Source: Mycolicibacterium frederiksbergense | GTDB lineage: Bacteria > Actinomycetota > Actinomycetes > Mycobacteriales > Mycobacteriaceae | Length of the DNA stretch: 64,000 nucleotides | NCBI RefSeq assembly: GCF_012223425.1 | Contig: NZ_CP038799.1 | Location: 186,001-250,000, forward strand | Direction: 5' to 3' | Shown: positions 41,801-53,453 of the stretch, piece by piece | Numbering within the stretch: the stretch's first letter is position 1 | Layout of the letters: every line of letters begins with the position of its first letter | Notes under the pieces: model-generated | The model's input: the letters and a program-made list of their open reading frames with translations, nothing else | The model's database searches: none | Told to the model about the DNA's origin: nothing | Program-made: the position numbers and the translations under genes

Positions 41801-43531
41801 ATGACCACCCTCGCCGATCACGTCATCTTGACACTGCAGGCCAGTGGCGTCACCCGCATGTACGGACTGCCCGGGGACAGTCTCAACGGGCTGACCGATG
41901 CCATCCGGCGCGCCGACGACTTCACCTGGGAACACGTCCGCCATGAGGAGACGGCGGGTTTCGCGGCGGCCGGCGATGCGGCGCTGACCGGGCAGCTCGC
42001 AGTCTGTGCCGGCAGCTGCGGGCCGGGCAACCTGCATCTGATCAACGGGCTGTTCGACGCCCAGCGCAGCCGGGTGCCGGTGCTGGCCATCGCCGCGCAC
42101 ATCCCGCAGTCCGAGATCGGCTCGGAGTACTTCCAGGAGACCCGCCCGCAGGAACTGTTCCGCGAATGCAGCGTGTACTGCGAGCTGGTCACCACCCCGG
42201 AGTCCGCGCCGCGGGTGCTGCAGATGGCGATGCGCGCCGCCGTCGAGGAGAACGGCGTCGCCGTCGTCGTCATCCCGGGCGAGATCTTCCTGCACAAGGC
42301 CGGGGACCTGAGAGTCAGCCCGGTACTGCCCACCCACTCGATATGCCGGCCGGCCGACGATGAACTGCGCCGCGCCGCAACGATTCTCAACAACTCCGAC
42401 AAGATCACCATCCTCGCCGGCGCCGGCGCCGAGGGCGCCCATGACGAGTTGGTGATGCTGGCGGCCACCCTGAAGGCGCCGGTGGTCCACGCCCTGCGCG
42501 GCAAGGAATTCGTCGAATACGACAATCCGTACGACGTCGGGATGACAGGCCTGCTCGGATTCGCCTCCGGCTACAAGGCCATCAAAGAGGCGGAGGTGCT
42601 GCTCATGCTGGGCACCGACTTCCCGTACCGGCAGTTCTATCCCGAGCACGCCACCGTCATCCAGGTGGACATCCGCGGCCGCAACCTGGGCCGGCGCACC
42701 CCCATCGACCTCGGGATGGTCGGATACGTCGGCGACACCCTGGCCGCACTGCAGCCACTGCTGAGCACCAAGGACGACCGCACGCACCTGGACCGGTCAC
42801 TGAAGCACTACCGGAAGACCCGCCGACGGCTCGACGAGCTCGCCGTCAACGATCGCGACAAGACCCCCATCCGGCCGGAATATCTTGCCGCCGAGGCTGA
42901 CCGGCTGGCCGCCGCGGATGCGGTGTTCACCGTCGACGTCGGGTCGCCGGTGGTGTGGGCGGCGCGCTATCTGACCATGAACGGGCGCAGGCGCCTGCTG
43001 GGTTCGTTCAATCACGGCACCATGGCCTGCGCGCTGCCACTGGCCATCGGCGCCCAGACGGTGGACCGCAACCGGCAGGTGGTGGCCTTCGCCGGCGACG
43101 GCGGACTGACCATGCTGTTCGGGGAGCTGATCACCCTGAGCCAGAACCGGCTGCCGGTGAAGGTGATCGTGTTCAACAACTCGTCGCTGAACTTCGTGGA
43201 ACTGGAGATGAAGGCGGCCGGCATCGTGACCTTCGGCACGGATCTGCAGAATCCCGACTTCGCGGCCGTCGCGCGGTCCCTGGGGCTCTTCGGTCGGCGG
43301 GTGGAACAGCCCGGCGACCTGGCGTCCGCGCTCAACGAGGCCTTCGCCCACGACGGCCCGGCGCTGATCGACGTGGTGACCGCGCGTCAGGAACTGTCCA
43401 TCCCGCCGGCCATCACCGTCGAGCAGGCCAAGGGTTTCTCGCTGTACGCGATCCGCACCATCCTGGCCGGACGGTCCGACGAGCTGCTGGATCTGGTCAG
43501 CACCAACGTGGCGCGCCGCATCCTGGACTGA
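41801..43531 (+). CDS. poxB: Pyruvate dehydrogenase (quinone)/pyruvate oxidase, PoxB-type
   Basis: A 576-residue thiamine-diphosphate and FAD enzyme, the length of E. coli PoxB. The catalytic Glu lies in VRHEETAGFAAAG and the ThDP motif is GDGGLTMLFGELITL ending in IVFNNSSLNFVELE. PoxB oxidises pyruvate to acetate and CO2, passing electrons to menaquinone at the membrane. It is closest to PoxB and not to IlvB because of SCGPGNLHLINGLFDAQRS and the C-terminal tail. The ATG at 41801 follows a TANNNT hexamer (41790-41795) by 5 bases, perhaps leaderless. It splits gatA from pfkA. Confidence 0.9.
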   Translation: MTTLADHVILTLQASGVTRMYGLPGDSLNGLTDAIRRADDFTWEHVRHEETAGFAAAGDAALTGQLAVCAGSCGPGNLHLINGLFDAQRSRVPVLAIAAHIPQSEIGSEYFQETRPQELFRECSVYCELVTTPESAPRVLQMAMRAAVEENGVAVVVIPGEIFLHKAGDLRVSPVLPTHSICRPADDELRRAATILNNSDKITILAGAGAEGAHDELVMLAATLKAPVVHALRGKEFVEYDNPYDVGMTGLLGFASGYKAIKEAEVLLMLGTDFPYRQFYPEHATVIQVDIRGRNLGRRTPIDLGMVGYVGDTLAALQPLLSTKDDRTHLDRSLKHYRKTRRRLDELAVNDRDKTPIRPEYLAAEADRLAAADAVFTVDVGSPVVWAARYLTMNGRRRLLGSFNHGTMACALPLAIGAQTVDRNRQVVAFAGDGGLTMLFGELITLSQNRLPVKVIVFNNSSLNFVELEMKAAGIVTFGTDLQNPDFAAVARSLGLFGRRVEQPGDLASALNEAFAHDGPALIDVVTARQELSIPPAITVEQAKGFSLYAIRTILAGRSDELLDLVSTNVARRILD

Positions 43532-43534
43532 CGG

Positions 43535-45016
43535 CTACAGCGCGGTGGGCAGCGCTCCGCGCGCGACCTCGTAGGCCGCGCCGACCCGGTAGAGCCGGTC
43601 ATCGGCCAGCGCCGGCGCCATGATCTGCAGCCCGACGGGCAGATTGTCCTCGGCCGCCAGGCCCGACGGCACCGACATCCCGCAGTGCCCAGCCAGGTTC
43701 AGCGGCAACGTGCACAGATCGAACAGGTACATGGCCAGCGGATCGTCGACCTTCTCCCCCAGCCGGAAGGCGGTGGTCGGCGTCGCCGGCGAGACCAGCA
43801 CATCCACCTGCTGGTAGGCCGCGTCGAGATCGCGGGCGATCAGCGTGCGGACCTTCTGGGCCTGGTTGTAGTAGGCGTCGTAGTAGCCGGCCGACAGCGC
43901 GTAAGCACCGATCATGATGCGGCGCTTGACTTCCGGGCCGAAGCCGGCGGCGCGGGTCAGCGCCATCACCTCTTCGGCGCTGTGCGTACCGTCATCACCG
44001 ACGCGCAGCCCGAACCGCATGGCATCGAAGCGCGCCAGGTTGGAGGACACCTCCGAGGGCAGGATCAGGTAGTAGGCCGCCATCGCGTGATCGAAATGGG
44101 GGCAGTCCACCTCGGTGACCTCGGCGCCGAGCGCGGTGAGTTGGTCCACGGCGGTGTTGAACGAGGCCAGCACGCCGGGCTGATACCCGTCCCCGCGCAA
44201 CTGCTTGACCACGCCGATGCGCACACCCTTCAGGTCTCCGGTCGCACCGGCGCGGGCCGCGCCCACGACATCGGGCACCGGGGCGTCCACCGAGGTGGAG
44301 TCCCGCACGTCATGGCCGGCGATGACCTGATGCAGCAGCGCGGTGTCCAGCACGGTGCGCGCGCACGGACCGCCCTGGTCCAGCGACGACGCGCAGGCCA
44401 CCAGGCCGTAGCGGCTGACGGTGCCGTAGGTGGGCTTCACACCGACGGTCGAGGTGAGGGCGGCGGGCTGGCGGATCGAGCCACCGGTGTCGGTGCCGAT
44501 GGCCAGCGGCGCCTGGAACGCGGCGAGCGCGGCGGCGCTGCCACCGCCGGAACCGCCGGGCACCCGGTCGGTGTCCCAGGGGTTGCGGGTCGGACCGAAT
44601 GCGGAGTTCTCCGTCGAGCTGCCCATGGCGAACTCGTCCATGTTGGTCTTGCCGAGTATCGGGATGCCGGCCGCACGCAGCCGCGCGGTGACCGTCGCGT
44701 CGTACGGCGGGTTCCAGCCCTCCAGGATCTTCGATCCGCAGGTGGTCGGCATGTCCGTCGTGGTGAACACGTCCTTGAGCGCCAGCGGCACACCGGCCAG
44801 CGGGGACGGCAGCTGCTCACCGGCGGACACCTTGGCGTCGATCTCGGCGGCCGCGGCCAGCGCCCTGTCCCCCGCGACGTGCAGGAAGGCGTGGTAACGC
44901 TCGTCGGTGGCGGCGATCTGGTCCAGGTGGGCCTGGGTGACCTCGGTCGAGGACACCTCCTTGGCGGCGATGCGGGCGCCCAGGGTCGCGGCGTCCTCAC
45001 GGATCAACTCGGTCAC
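43535..45016 (-). CDS. gatA: Asp/Glu-tRNA(Asn/Gln) amidotransferase subunit A
   Basis: The 493-residue amidase subunit. The Ser-cisSer-Lys triad is seen: Lys in [11 protein letters not shown], the two Ser in [12 protein letters not shown] and [12 protein letters not shown]. It releases ammonia from glutamine for GatB. The start overlaps the gatC stop by 4 bases. It ends 3 bases from the convergent poxB stop. Confidence 0.97.
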   Translation of the reverse strand: MTELIREDAATLGARIAAKEVSSTEVTQAHLDQIAATDERYHAFLHVAGDRALAAAAEIDAKVSAGEQLPSPLAGVPLALKDVFTTTDMPTTCGSKILEGWNPPYDATVTARLRAAGIPILGKTNMDEFAMGSSTENSAFGPTRNPWDTDRVPGGSGGGSAAALAAFQAPLAIGTDTGGSIRQPAALTSTVGVKPTYGTVSRYGLVACASSLDQGGPCARTVLDTALLHQVIAGHDVRDSTSVDAPVPDVVGAARAGATGDLKGVRIGVVKQLRGDGYQPGVLASFNTAVDQLTALGAEVTEVDCPHFDHAMAAYYLILPSEVSSNLARFDAMRFGLRVGDDGTHSAEEVMALTRAAGFGPEVKRRIMIGAYALSAGYYDAYYNQAQKVRTLIARDLDAAYQQVDVLVSPATPTTAFRLGEKVDDPLAMYLFDLCTLPLNLAGHCGMSVPSGLAAEDNLPVGLQIMAPALADDRLYRVGAAYEVARGALPTAL

Positions 45017-45312
45017 TCTTCTTCCCCCAGGATCCTAGGCACGGCGAACCGGCCGTCCTCGGCGCGCGGCGCCGCCGCCAGCGCCTCGTCCTGGCTCAGA
45101 CCGGCCACGACGGTGTCCGGCCGGGTCACATTGAGGACCTTCAACGGATTGTCCGTGGCTTCGACGCCGGTGACGTCGACGGATTGGATCTGGCCGACGT
45201 GGGCCAGGATGGCGTCGAGCTGGCCTGCGAAGCTGTCCAGCTCACCGTCGGTCAGGGCGAGCCGGGCCAGCCGCGCCAGGTGCGCTACCTCGTCCCGGGA
45301 AATCTGTGACAC
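45013..45312 (-). CDS. gatC: Asp/Glu-tRNA(Asn/Gln) amidotransferase subunit C
   Basis: A 99-residue belt subunit, with the family opening [19 protein letters not shown] and the central [20 protein letters not shown]. It holds GatA and GatB together. The GTG start at 45312 is the beginning of the gatCA transcript; gatB is 5.5 kb away on the same strand. Confidence 0.95.
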   Translation of the reverse strand: MSQISRDEVAHLARLARLALTDGELDSFAGQLDAILAHVGQIQSVDVTGVEATDNPLKVLNVTRPDTVVAGLSQDEALAAAPRAEDGRFAVPRILGEEE

Positions 45313-45382
45313 GACTGCAAAGCCTAGTCACCCTGCAATCCTCGGGTCGCTGCGCCCCGACCCCTGTGACATCGTGTTGGCC

Positions 45383-46042
45383 GTGCCGTCATATCTGCTG
45401 CGGGTCCAGCTGGAGGACCGACCGGGCAGCCTCGGCTCACTGGCCGTCGCACTCGGTTCGGTGGGTGCCGACATCCTGTCCCTCGACGTCGTCGAGCGCG
45501 GCGCCGGCTACGCCATCGACGATCTGGTGGTCGAACTGCCGCCCGGCGCGATGCCCGACTCGCTGATCACCGCCGCCGAGCACATCAAGGGCGTCTACGT
45601 CGACAGCGTCCGCCCGCACACCGGACTGCTGGAAGCCCACCGCGAACTCGAGCTCATCGATCACATCGCCGCCGCGCGGGGCCGGTCCGACAAACTGCAC
45701 GTGCTCGCCCAGGACGCCCCACGGGTGCTACGGGTGAGCTGGTGCACCGTGGTCCGGTCCACCGGCGAGGGCGTCGAGCGCGTCGCCGGCAGCCCGGGCG
45801 CACCGGAGACGCAGGCCACCACCGCCCCCTGGCTCCCGCTGGAACACGCCGCGGCACTGGACGCCACCGCGGACTGGGTGCCGCAGGTGTGGCGCGATAT
45901 CGATACCGCGCTGGCCGCAGCCCCGCTGGGCGACCCGTCGATCGCAGTCGTGCTCGGCCGTGCGGGTGGCCCGGCGTTCCGACCGTCGGAGGTGGCCCGG
46001 CTGGGCTACCTGGCCGGCATCGTGGCCACCATCCTTCGCTGA
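45383..46042 (+). CDS. ACT-domain protein (Rv3013-like)
   Basis: A 219-residue protein with an N-terminal ACT domain (SYLLRVQLEDRPGSLGSLAV, GADILSLDVVERG) and an unassigned C-terminal part (VWRDIDTALAAAPLGDPSIA). ACT domains bind amino acids, so it may be an amino acid sensor, but no partner is known. The GTG at 45383 gives the recalled start of Rv3013 (PSYLLR); the GTG at 45374 would add three residues. It diverges from gatC. Confidence 0.82.
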   Translation: MPSYLLRVQLEDRPGSLGSLAVALGSVGADILSLDVVERGAGYAIDDLVVELPPGAMPDSLITAAEHIKGVYVDSVRPHTGLLEAHRELELIDHIAAARGRSDKLHVLAQDAPRVLRVSWCTVVRSTGEGVERVAGSPGAPETQATTAPWLPLEHAAALDATADWVPQVWRDIDTALAAAPLGDPSIAVVLGRAGGPAFRPSEVARLGYLAGIVATILR

Positions 46043-46115
46043 TAATGCTGAGAACCCGCTGTGAGCGAGGCTGTACGGTGGAATTCCAGCTGTTGAACAC
46101 GATGAAAGGTGTTGC

Positions 46116-46733
46116 GTGGGGGAACTACTGATCGTCCTCGCCATCGTTGCGCTCGCGGCGGGCGTCATCGTCTTCCTCGTCGCCCGCAATCGCCCGAAGC
46201 AGCCCAAGCAGCCCTCGGCCCGCCAGGATCCGCTGCGATTCGCGTCCCAAACAGAGACTTTCGGCCCGCGCCAGCTGGGCCCCGGTGCCATCGTCAGCTA
46301 CGGCGGCACCGACTACGTGGTGCGCGGATCGGTCACCCTGCGGGAGGGTCCGTTCGTCTGGTGGGAGCACCTGCTCGAGGGCAAGGCCGACGAGCCACCG
46401 GTCTGGTTCAGCGTCGAGGAGGACGAGGGCCGCCTCGAGCTGGTGTGGTGGCACAAACGCACCGGACTACCGGCCGAACCGGGCAGCAGCATCGACGTCG
46501 ACGGCGTGTCCTTCACCGTCGACGAGAACGGCCGCGCGTCCTACACCACCGAGGGCACCACGGGACTTCCCGCGGGCGGGGACATGGACTACGTGGACTA
46601 CAGCGCCAACGGCGGTACCGCCCTGCTCGGCTACGAGCGCTGGGCGCCGACGATGGCGTGGGAGGTCTCCTACGGCACCCCGGTGCGCGCCGGAGAGCTG
46701 ACCGTGTACCCGGCGCCGCCGGCCGGATCCTAG
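46116..46733 (+). CDS. DUF4178 membrane-anchored protein
   Basis: A 205-residue protein with one N-terminal membrane segment (LLIVLAIVALAAGVIVFLVA) and a beta-rich DUF4178 domain (GAIVSYGGTDYVVRGSV, WWEHLLEG, YERWAPTMAWEVSYG). The GTG at 46116 has AAAGG 7 bases upstream. It opens a five-gene block matching the recalled Rv2597-Rv2601 order. The function is unknown. Confidence 0.85.
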   Translation: MGELLIVLAIVALAAGVIVFLVARNRPKQPKQPSARQDPLRFASQTETFGPRQLGPGAIVSYGGTDYVVRGSVTLREGPFVWWEHLLEGKADEPPVWFSVEEDEGRLELVWWHKRTGLPAEPGSSIDVDGVSFTVDENGRASYTTEGTTGLPAGGDMDYVDYSANGGTALLGYERWAPTMAWEVSYGTPVRAGELTVYPAPPAGS

Positions 46734-46741
46734 GCATCGCG

Positions 46742-47233
46742 TTGCCGTTGCACCGCCTGCGCGTGGTTCCCGCCGATGTCAGTGGCGCGAACCTGCGGTT
46801 GACGCTGAACGCACCGGCCCCGCCACCGCTGGCGTCCTGCACGCTGCGCCATCCCGGCGGCGCGGATCTGACCCTCGGCGTGCTCGGCGCGTCTCATGTC
46901 ATCACCGTGGCTGACTTCTCCGAGCAGGTGTCGTGCACCACCCACGATGCCGGTTCGGCACTGCCGGACTCGGCGCAGGCACCCGGCTACCGGCTGCAGT
47001 CCGAGACCGCCAGCCACGACGAGTCCGCCTTCCGCCGGATCGCGGCCGGCCTGCGGCACCGCTGCGAACACGAGAGCGGTTGGCTGGGTGGCAGTTTCCC
47101 CGGCGACGAGGCCGCGCTCACGGCGCTGTGCGCCACGCCCGAGGGCGCCGGCTGGCACTGGCAGACCTGGCATCTGTACCCGGCGGCCCGGGGCGGAGTC
47201 GTCGTACACACCGAGAGCCGGTGGCAACCGTGA
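46742..47233 (+). CDS. DUF2617 family protein
   Basis: A 163-residue soluble protein of the actinobacterial DUF2617 type: PLHRLRVVPADVSG at the start, then LRLTLNAPAPPPLASCTLRH, LTLGVLGASHVI and GWHWQTWHLYP near the end. The start is taken as TTG at 46742, 8 bases after the DUF4178 stop, because homologues begin at that residue. It overlaps the next gene as GTGA. The function is unknown; it is nearly always next to DUF4178 and SpeE-like genes. Confidence 0.8.
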   Translation: MPLHRLRVVPADVSGANLRLTLNAPAPPPLASCTLRHPGGADLTLGVLGASHVITVADFSEQVSCTTHDAGSALPDSAQAPGYRLQSETASHDESAFRRIAAGLRHRCEHESGWLGGSFPGDEAALTALCATPEGAGWHWQTWHLYPAARGGVVVHTESRWQP

Positions 47234-47661
47234 GCCGCAACGCCCTGTTCGCGCTGGCCGGAGTGCTGGGCGCGCTTGGCGCCGTCCTGCTGATCTCGGG
47301 AATGGTGTTGCTGAACAAGGATGTTCGTAACCACGTCAGCGAGAATTACCGGCAGTACTCGGCGGACGGCGGTAACGGCCGCTATGAATGCAGCGGCTCC
47401 CCGAAGTCGGTGGCCGACGACATCGCGTCCTACGACGCCCCGGAATCGCGTGCCTCCGACCGCGGCAGTGAGTATCTGCGTTACCCCGATGACATCGTGA
47501 TCGTCGGTCCGGACGGCCAGTATCCGTGCAGTGTCCGGGTCGAGGACGTCAATTCCCGCTACAGCGGCGGCGGGTTCATTTTTCTGGGTCCGGGGTTCAC
47601 CCCGGGCTCACCAGCGGGCGGCTCGGGCGGTAGCTCCGGCGGACCCGGCGGAACGAAGTAG
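47230..47661 (+). CDS. DUF4247 membrane-anchored protein
   Basis: A 143-residue protein with an N-terminal membrane segment (LFALAGVLGALGAVLLISGMV) and an extracytoplasmic DUF4247 domain (YECSGSPKSVADDIA, LRYPDDIVIVGPDGQYPCSV) with two Cys that may pair, ending in a Gly/Ser-rich tail. The GTG start overlaps the stop of the DUF2617 gene. The function is unknown. Confidence 0.83.
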   Translation: MSRNALFALAGVLGALGAVLLISGMVLLNKDVRNHVSENYRQYSADGGNGRYECSGSPKSVADDIASYDAPESRASDRGSEYLRYPDDIVIVGPDGQYPCSVRVEDVNSRYSGGGFIFLGPGFTPGSPAGGSGGSSGGPGGTK

Positions 47662-47676
47662 GAGCAGGAGACACCG

Positions 47677-48141
47677 ATGGACATGTCATACCTTGCACTG
47701 GAGTTCGGCACGGTCGACGGCGGTGCACTGACCCAGAACGTGGTCGCGGCGGTGCTGTACTTCGTCGTCGGGATCGTCGTTTTCGGCGCCGGGTTCGTGA
47801 TGACCGACCTGTTGACGCCGGGCAGCCTGCGCGAGTTGGTGTTCGTCGCGCACCGCCCGAATGCGGTCGCGGTGGCCTGCGGCATGTATGGGGCGCTGTC
47901 GTTGGTGACGGCCGTCGCGATCATCGCGAGTTCCGCCGAACTGGGCCAGGGACTGGTCGATGCGCTGGTCTACGGCCTGGTCGGCGTGGTACTGCAGGGT
48001 ATAACGCTGCTGGTGCTGGAAGCCCTGGTGCCGGGCCGTTTTCGCGACCTGATCGGCGATGAGAAGCTGCACCCGGGCGCCGTGGCGACCGCGGTGATCC
48101 TGCTGGCCGTCGGAGGGGTGAACGCAGCCGCGCTGTCATGA
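47677..48141 (+). CDS. DUF350 membrane protein
   Basis: A 154-residue integral membrane protein with four hydrophobic segments, of the DUF350 family (VVAAVLYFVVGIVVFGAGF; LVYGLVGVVLQGITLLVLE). It has AGGAG shortly before the ATG. Its stop overlaps the next ATG as ATGA, coupling it to the spermidine-synthase-like gene. The DUF350 role is not established; a partner or tether for the synthase domain is a guess from the neighbourhood. Confidence 0.85.
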   Translation: MDMSYLALEFGTVDGGALTQNVVAAVLYFVVGIVVFGAGFVMTDLLTPGSLRELVFVAHRPNAVAVACGMYGALSLVTAVAIIASSAELGQGLVDALVYGLVGVVLQGITLLVLEALVPGRFRDLIGDEKLHPGAVATAVILLAVGGVNAAALS

Positions 48142-49673
48142 CCGGCACGACGCGCTGGCGGGCACTGCTGCTGGCCGCGGTCGCGGCCTGCGCAGCGTGC
48201 GGGCTCATCTACGAGCTCGCCCTGCTGACGCTGTCGGCCAGTCTGCACGGCGGCGGTATCGTCGCCACCTCACTGATCGTCGCGGGTTACGTCGCCGCGC
48301 TCGGCGCCGGCGCCCTGCTGGTCAAACCGTTGCTCGGACACGCCGCCATTACCTTCATCGCCGTCGAGACCATGCTCGGTGTGATCGGCGGATTATCTGC
48401 TGCGGCAATGTATGTGGCGTTCTCCTTCATCGGTGGTTCGCTGTGGGTGCTGGTGCTGGGCACCGCGGTGATCGGCGCGCTGGTGGGCGCCGAGGTCCCG
48501 CTGCTGATGACGCTGTTGCAGCGTGGCCGCACCGCCGGAGCCGCCGACGCCGGCCGGGTGCTGGCCAACCTGAACGCCGCGGACTATCTTGGCGCCCTGA
48601 TCGGCGGGCTGGCTTGGCCGTTCCTGGTGCTGCCGCAATTGGGCATGATCCGCGGCGCCGCGGTCACCGGGATGATCAACCTGGCCGCGGCGGCCGTCGT
48701 GGCGGTCTTCCTGCTGCGCACCATCATCAGCCGCCGCCAGCTCGCCTCGGCGCTGGCCGTGCTCACCGCCGCCGCGATGGGTCTGACCGCGCTGATCGTG
48801 GCCTCCGACGGTATCCAGAGCACCACCCGTCAACGGCTGTACGCCGATCCGATCATCGCCTACCAGCAGTCCGCCTATCAGGAGATCGTGGTGACCCGCC
48901 GCGGCCCCGACACCCGGCTCTATCTCGATGGCGGACTGCAGTTCTCGACGCGCGACGAGTACCGCTACACCGAGAGCCTGGTGTATCCGGCGCTCGGCGA
49001 CGAGGCCCGCACGGTGCTCATCCTCGGCGGTGGCGATGGCCTGGCCGCCCGCGAGTTGCTGCGGATGCCGCAGGTGCGCCAGATCGTCCAGGTGGAACTC
49101 GATCCGGCCGTGATCGCGCTGGCGCGCGGACCTCTGCGCGAGACCAATGCCGGCGCGCTGGACGACCCACGGGTGCAGGTGGTGGTCGATGACGCGATGA
49201 CCTGGCTGCGCGAACCCGGCGTGTTGCCCGACGGCGGATTCGACGCTGTCATCATCGACCTGCCCGACCCGGACAATCCGGTGCTGGGCCGGTTGTACTC
49301 ACTCGAGTTCTACGCGCTGTTGACCCGCGTGCTGGCCGTCGACGGACTGGTGGTGGTGCAGTCGGGAAGCCCGTTCTCGACGCCGAATGCGTTCTGGCGC
49401 ACGGTGTCCACCCTCGGGTCGGCGGGTTTCGCGGTGACCCCGTATCACGTGCACGTGCCGACCTTCGGCGACTGGGGTTTTGCGCTGGCCCGCCGCGGGG
49501 GCACGCCCCCGACGCCCACGGTCCCCGACGATGCTCCCCCGCTGCGGTTTCTGACCCAGGAGGTGCTCGACGCGGCGGCGGTGTTCCCGCTGGACAACGC
49601 CCCGCAGGTCCTCGAGCCCTCGACGCTGGACAATCTGCGGATCGTCGAGGACATGCGGGCGGGCTACCGCTGA
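48138..49673 (+). CDS. speE: Membrane-fused spermidine-synthase-like aminopropyltransferase
   Basis: A 511-residue protein: about seven membrane helices in the first 220 residues (LAAVAACAACGLIYELALLT; LVGAEVPLLMTLLQ), then a spermidine-synthase domain: YQEIVVTRRGPDTRLYLDGG, the dcSAM site LILGGGDGLAARELL, Glu in VQVELDPAV and DAVIIDLPDPDNPVLG. It corresponds to Rv2601. No decarboxylase for dcSAM is in the window, and such membrane fusions may not make spermidine, so the true substrate is open. Confidence 0.85.
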   Translation: MTGTTRWRALLLAAVAACAACGLIYELALLTLSASLHGGGIVATSLIVAGYVAALGAGALLVKPLLGHAAITFIAVETMLGVIGGLSAAAMYVAFSFIGGSLWVLVLGTAVIGALVGAEVPLLMTLLQRGRTAGAADAGRVLANLNAADYLGALIGGLAWPFLVLPQLGMIRGAAVTGMINLAAAAVVAVFLLRTIISRRQLASALAVLTAAAMGLTALIVASDGIQSTTRQRLYADPIIAYQQSAYQEIVVTRRGPDTRLYLDGGLQFSTRDEYRYTESLVYPALGDEARTVLILGGGDGLAARELLRMPQVRQIVQVELDPAVIALARGPLRETNAGALDDPRVQVVVDDAMTWLREPGVLPDGGFDAVIIDLPDPDNPVLGRLYSLEFYALLTRVLAVDGLVVVQSGSPFSTPNAFWRTVSTLGSAGFAVTPYHVHVPTFGDWGFALARRGGTPPTPTVPDDAPPLRFLTQEVLDAAAVFPLDNAPQVLEPSTLDNLRIVEDMRAGYR

Positions 49674-49909
49674 GTCCAAGCAGGTGTGCGCCCGGCGAAG
49701 TGTCGGACCCCCTACCGGTCGGCCGATGATTCTTGGTGTTCCGTATGAGTCCGGTGACAGTGGTCTTCCAGACCCATAGGTTGGAAGCCAGGAGAGATTG
49801 ATACCGCAGAAGGCGGATGTGCTCCTGAACGACACTGGTAGACAATGCAATTGCGCATTAGGCATGCCAAATGCATTGCCGAAGACTACTTTCAGAAAGG
49901 CACGTAGAA

Positions 49910-50170
49910 ATGCACAAACCCAGCTCAATCACTGTCGGCGTCATCGCATTGACAGCAGCAATTCTCGGGACCGCACCGACGGTCTCTGCGACCCCGCCGG
50001 CGCCCGCTTCAGCCGTCGAAACCGTCGCAGACCCACCAGGCCCGGACGACGGCGTCCAGGCGAACGGATCGCGCAGCGGGCGCCAGAAATCGGTCGACAC
50101 CACCGCCGGGACCGCCTTCACGCCCCCGGTGACCGCCCCCCAGGCCACGGTCGATCCCTACAACGACTGA
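49910..50170 (+). CDS. Small predicted secreted protein
   Basis: An 86-residue protein with a Sec signal peptide (VGVIALTAAILGTAPTVSA, cleavage expected after VSA) and a Pro/Ala/Thr-rich low-complexity mature part with no Cys. The ATG at 49910 has AAAGG 9 bases upstream. The 236-base region before it (49674-49909) is richer in A and T than the rest of the window, with short inverted repeats around 49844-49885; I see no other gene in it. Family unknown, possibly genus-specific. Confidence 0.65.
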   Translation: MHKPSSITVGVIALTAAILGTAPTVSATPPAPASAVETVADPPGPDDGVQANGSRSGRQKSVDTTAGTAFTPPVTAPQATVDPYND

Positions 50171-50220
50171 GCGGCACTGCCCCGATTCGCTGACCGGCCT
50201 CGGCGGTGGCTGACGCGATG

Positions 50221-52948
<2,728 letters not shown>

Positions 52949-52972
52949 TTGACCCCTCCTCACCTGCGATAA

Positions 52973-52991
52973 TAAGGGTAGCCTAACTGAT
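52973..52991. promoter_or_regulatory. IdeR-like iron box in a divergent promoter
   Basis: The 19-mer TAAGGGTAGCCTAACTGAT matches the recalled IdeR box TWAGGTWAGSCTWACCTWA in 15 of 19 positions. It overlaps the -10 of the methyltransferase gene and covers the -35 position of the YjbR gene, whose TAGACT -10 (53004-53009) lies 7 bases before its GTG, as in a leaderless transcript. Confidence 0.55.
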
Positions 52992-53016
52992 AGGTGGGGT
53001 CGATAGACTGCTACCC

Positions 53017-53412
53017 GTGCCGCACCCGATCATGTTCTCCGACGACGACTTCGGGCTCGCCGAGCTACGCCGACTCGCGCTCGGCTTTCCGGTAGCCTTC
53101 GAGAAGATCTCCTGGGGCCGACCGGTGTTCTGCGCACCGAAGATGTTCGCCATGTACGGCGGCAACCTGAAGACGGACGGGGAGATGGTCGCCTTCCCGC
53201 ACTCACTGCTGGTCAAGGTCGACGACTCCGACCGCCGGTCCCTCGAGCAGGACGACCGGTTCTTCTTCCCCGCCTACATGGGCCCGTTCGGCTGGATGGG
53301 CCTGGACCTGACCGCCGCGGCGGTCGACTGGGATGAGGTCGCCGAGTTGCTCGACGCGTCGTTCCGGTTGGTGGCGTCGAAGAAGCTGATCACACAGCTC
53401 GACGAGCGGTAG
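53017..53412 (+). CDS. YjbR/MmcQ family protein
   Basis: A 131-residue protein with the YjbR (CyaY-like) fold: LRRLALGFPVAFEKISWGRP, FCAPKMFAMYGG, SLLVKVDDSDRRSL and WMGLDLTAAAVDWDEVAELL. The family is common, with no settled function. The GTG at 53017 lies 7 bases after a -10 hexamer and probably begins the mRNA. The shared iron box suggests control by IdeR. Confidence 0.85.
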   Translation: MPHPIMFSDDDFGLAELRRLALGFPVAFEKISWGRPVFCAPKMFAMYGGNLKTDGEMVAFPHSLLVKVDDSDRRSLEQDDRFFFPAYMGPFGWMGLDLTAAAVDWDEVAELLDASFRLVASKKLITQLDER

Positions 53413-53432
53413 TTGGTGACACCGACTGCAGA

Positions 53433-53449
53433 ACGGCGAGATTCGCCGT
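53433..53449. terminator. Short convergent hairpin
   Basis: A 7-bp stem (53433-53439 with 53443-53449) and 3-base loop in the 41-base gap between the YjbR gene and the alpha/beta hydrolase. No T run follows; it may be a weak terminator. Confidence 0.35.
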
Positions 53450-53453
53450 CGGG

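Noticed and set aside
43685..45382. Plus-strand open frame running through gatA and gatC into the ACT gene
   Set aside because: Only the last 219 residues (from 45383) look like a protein; the earlier part is antisense to gatA.
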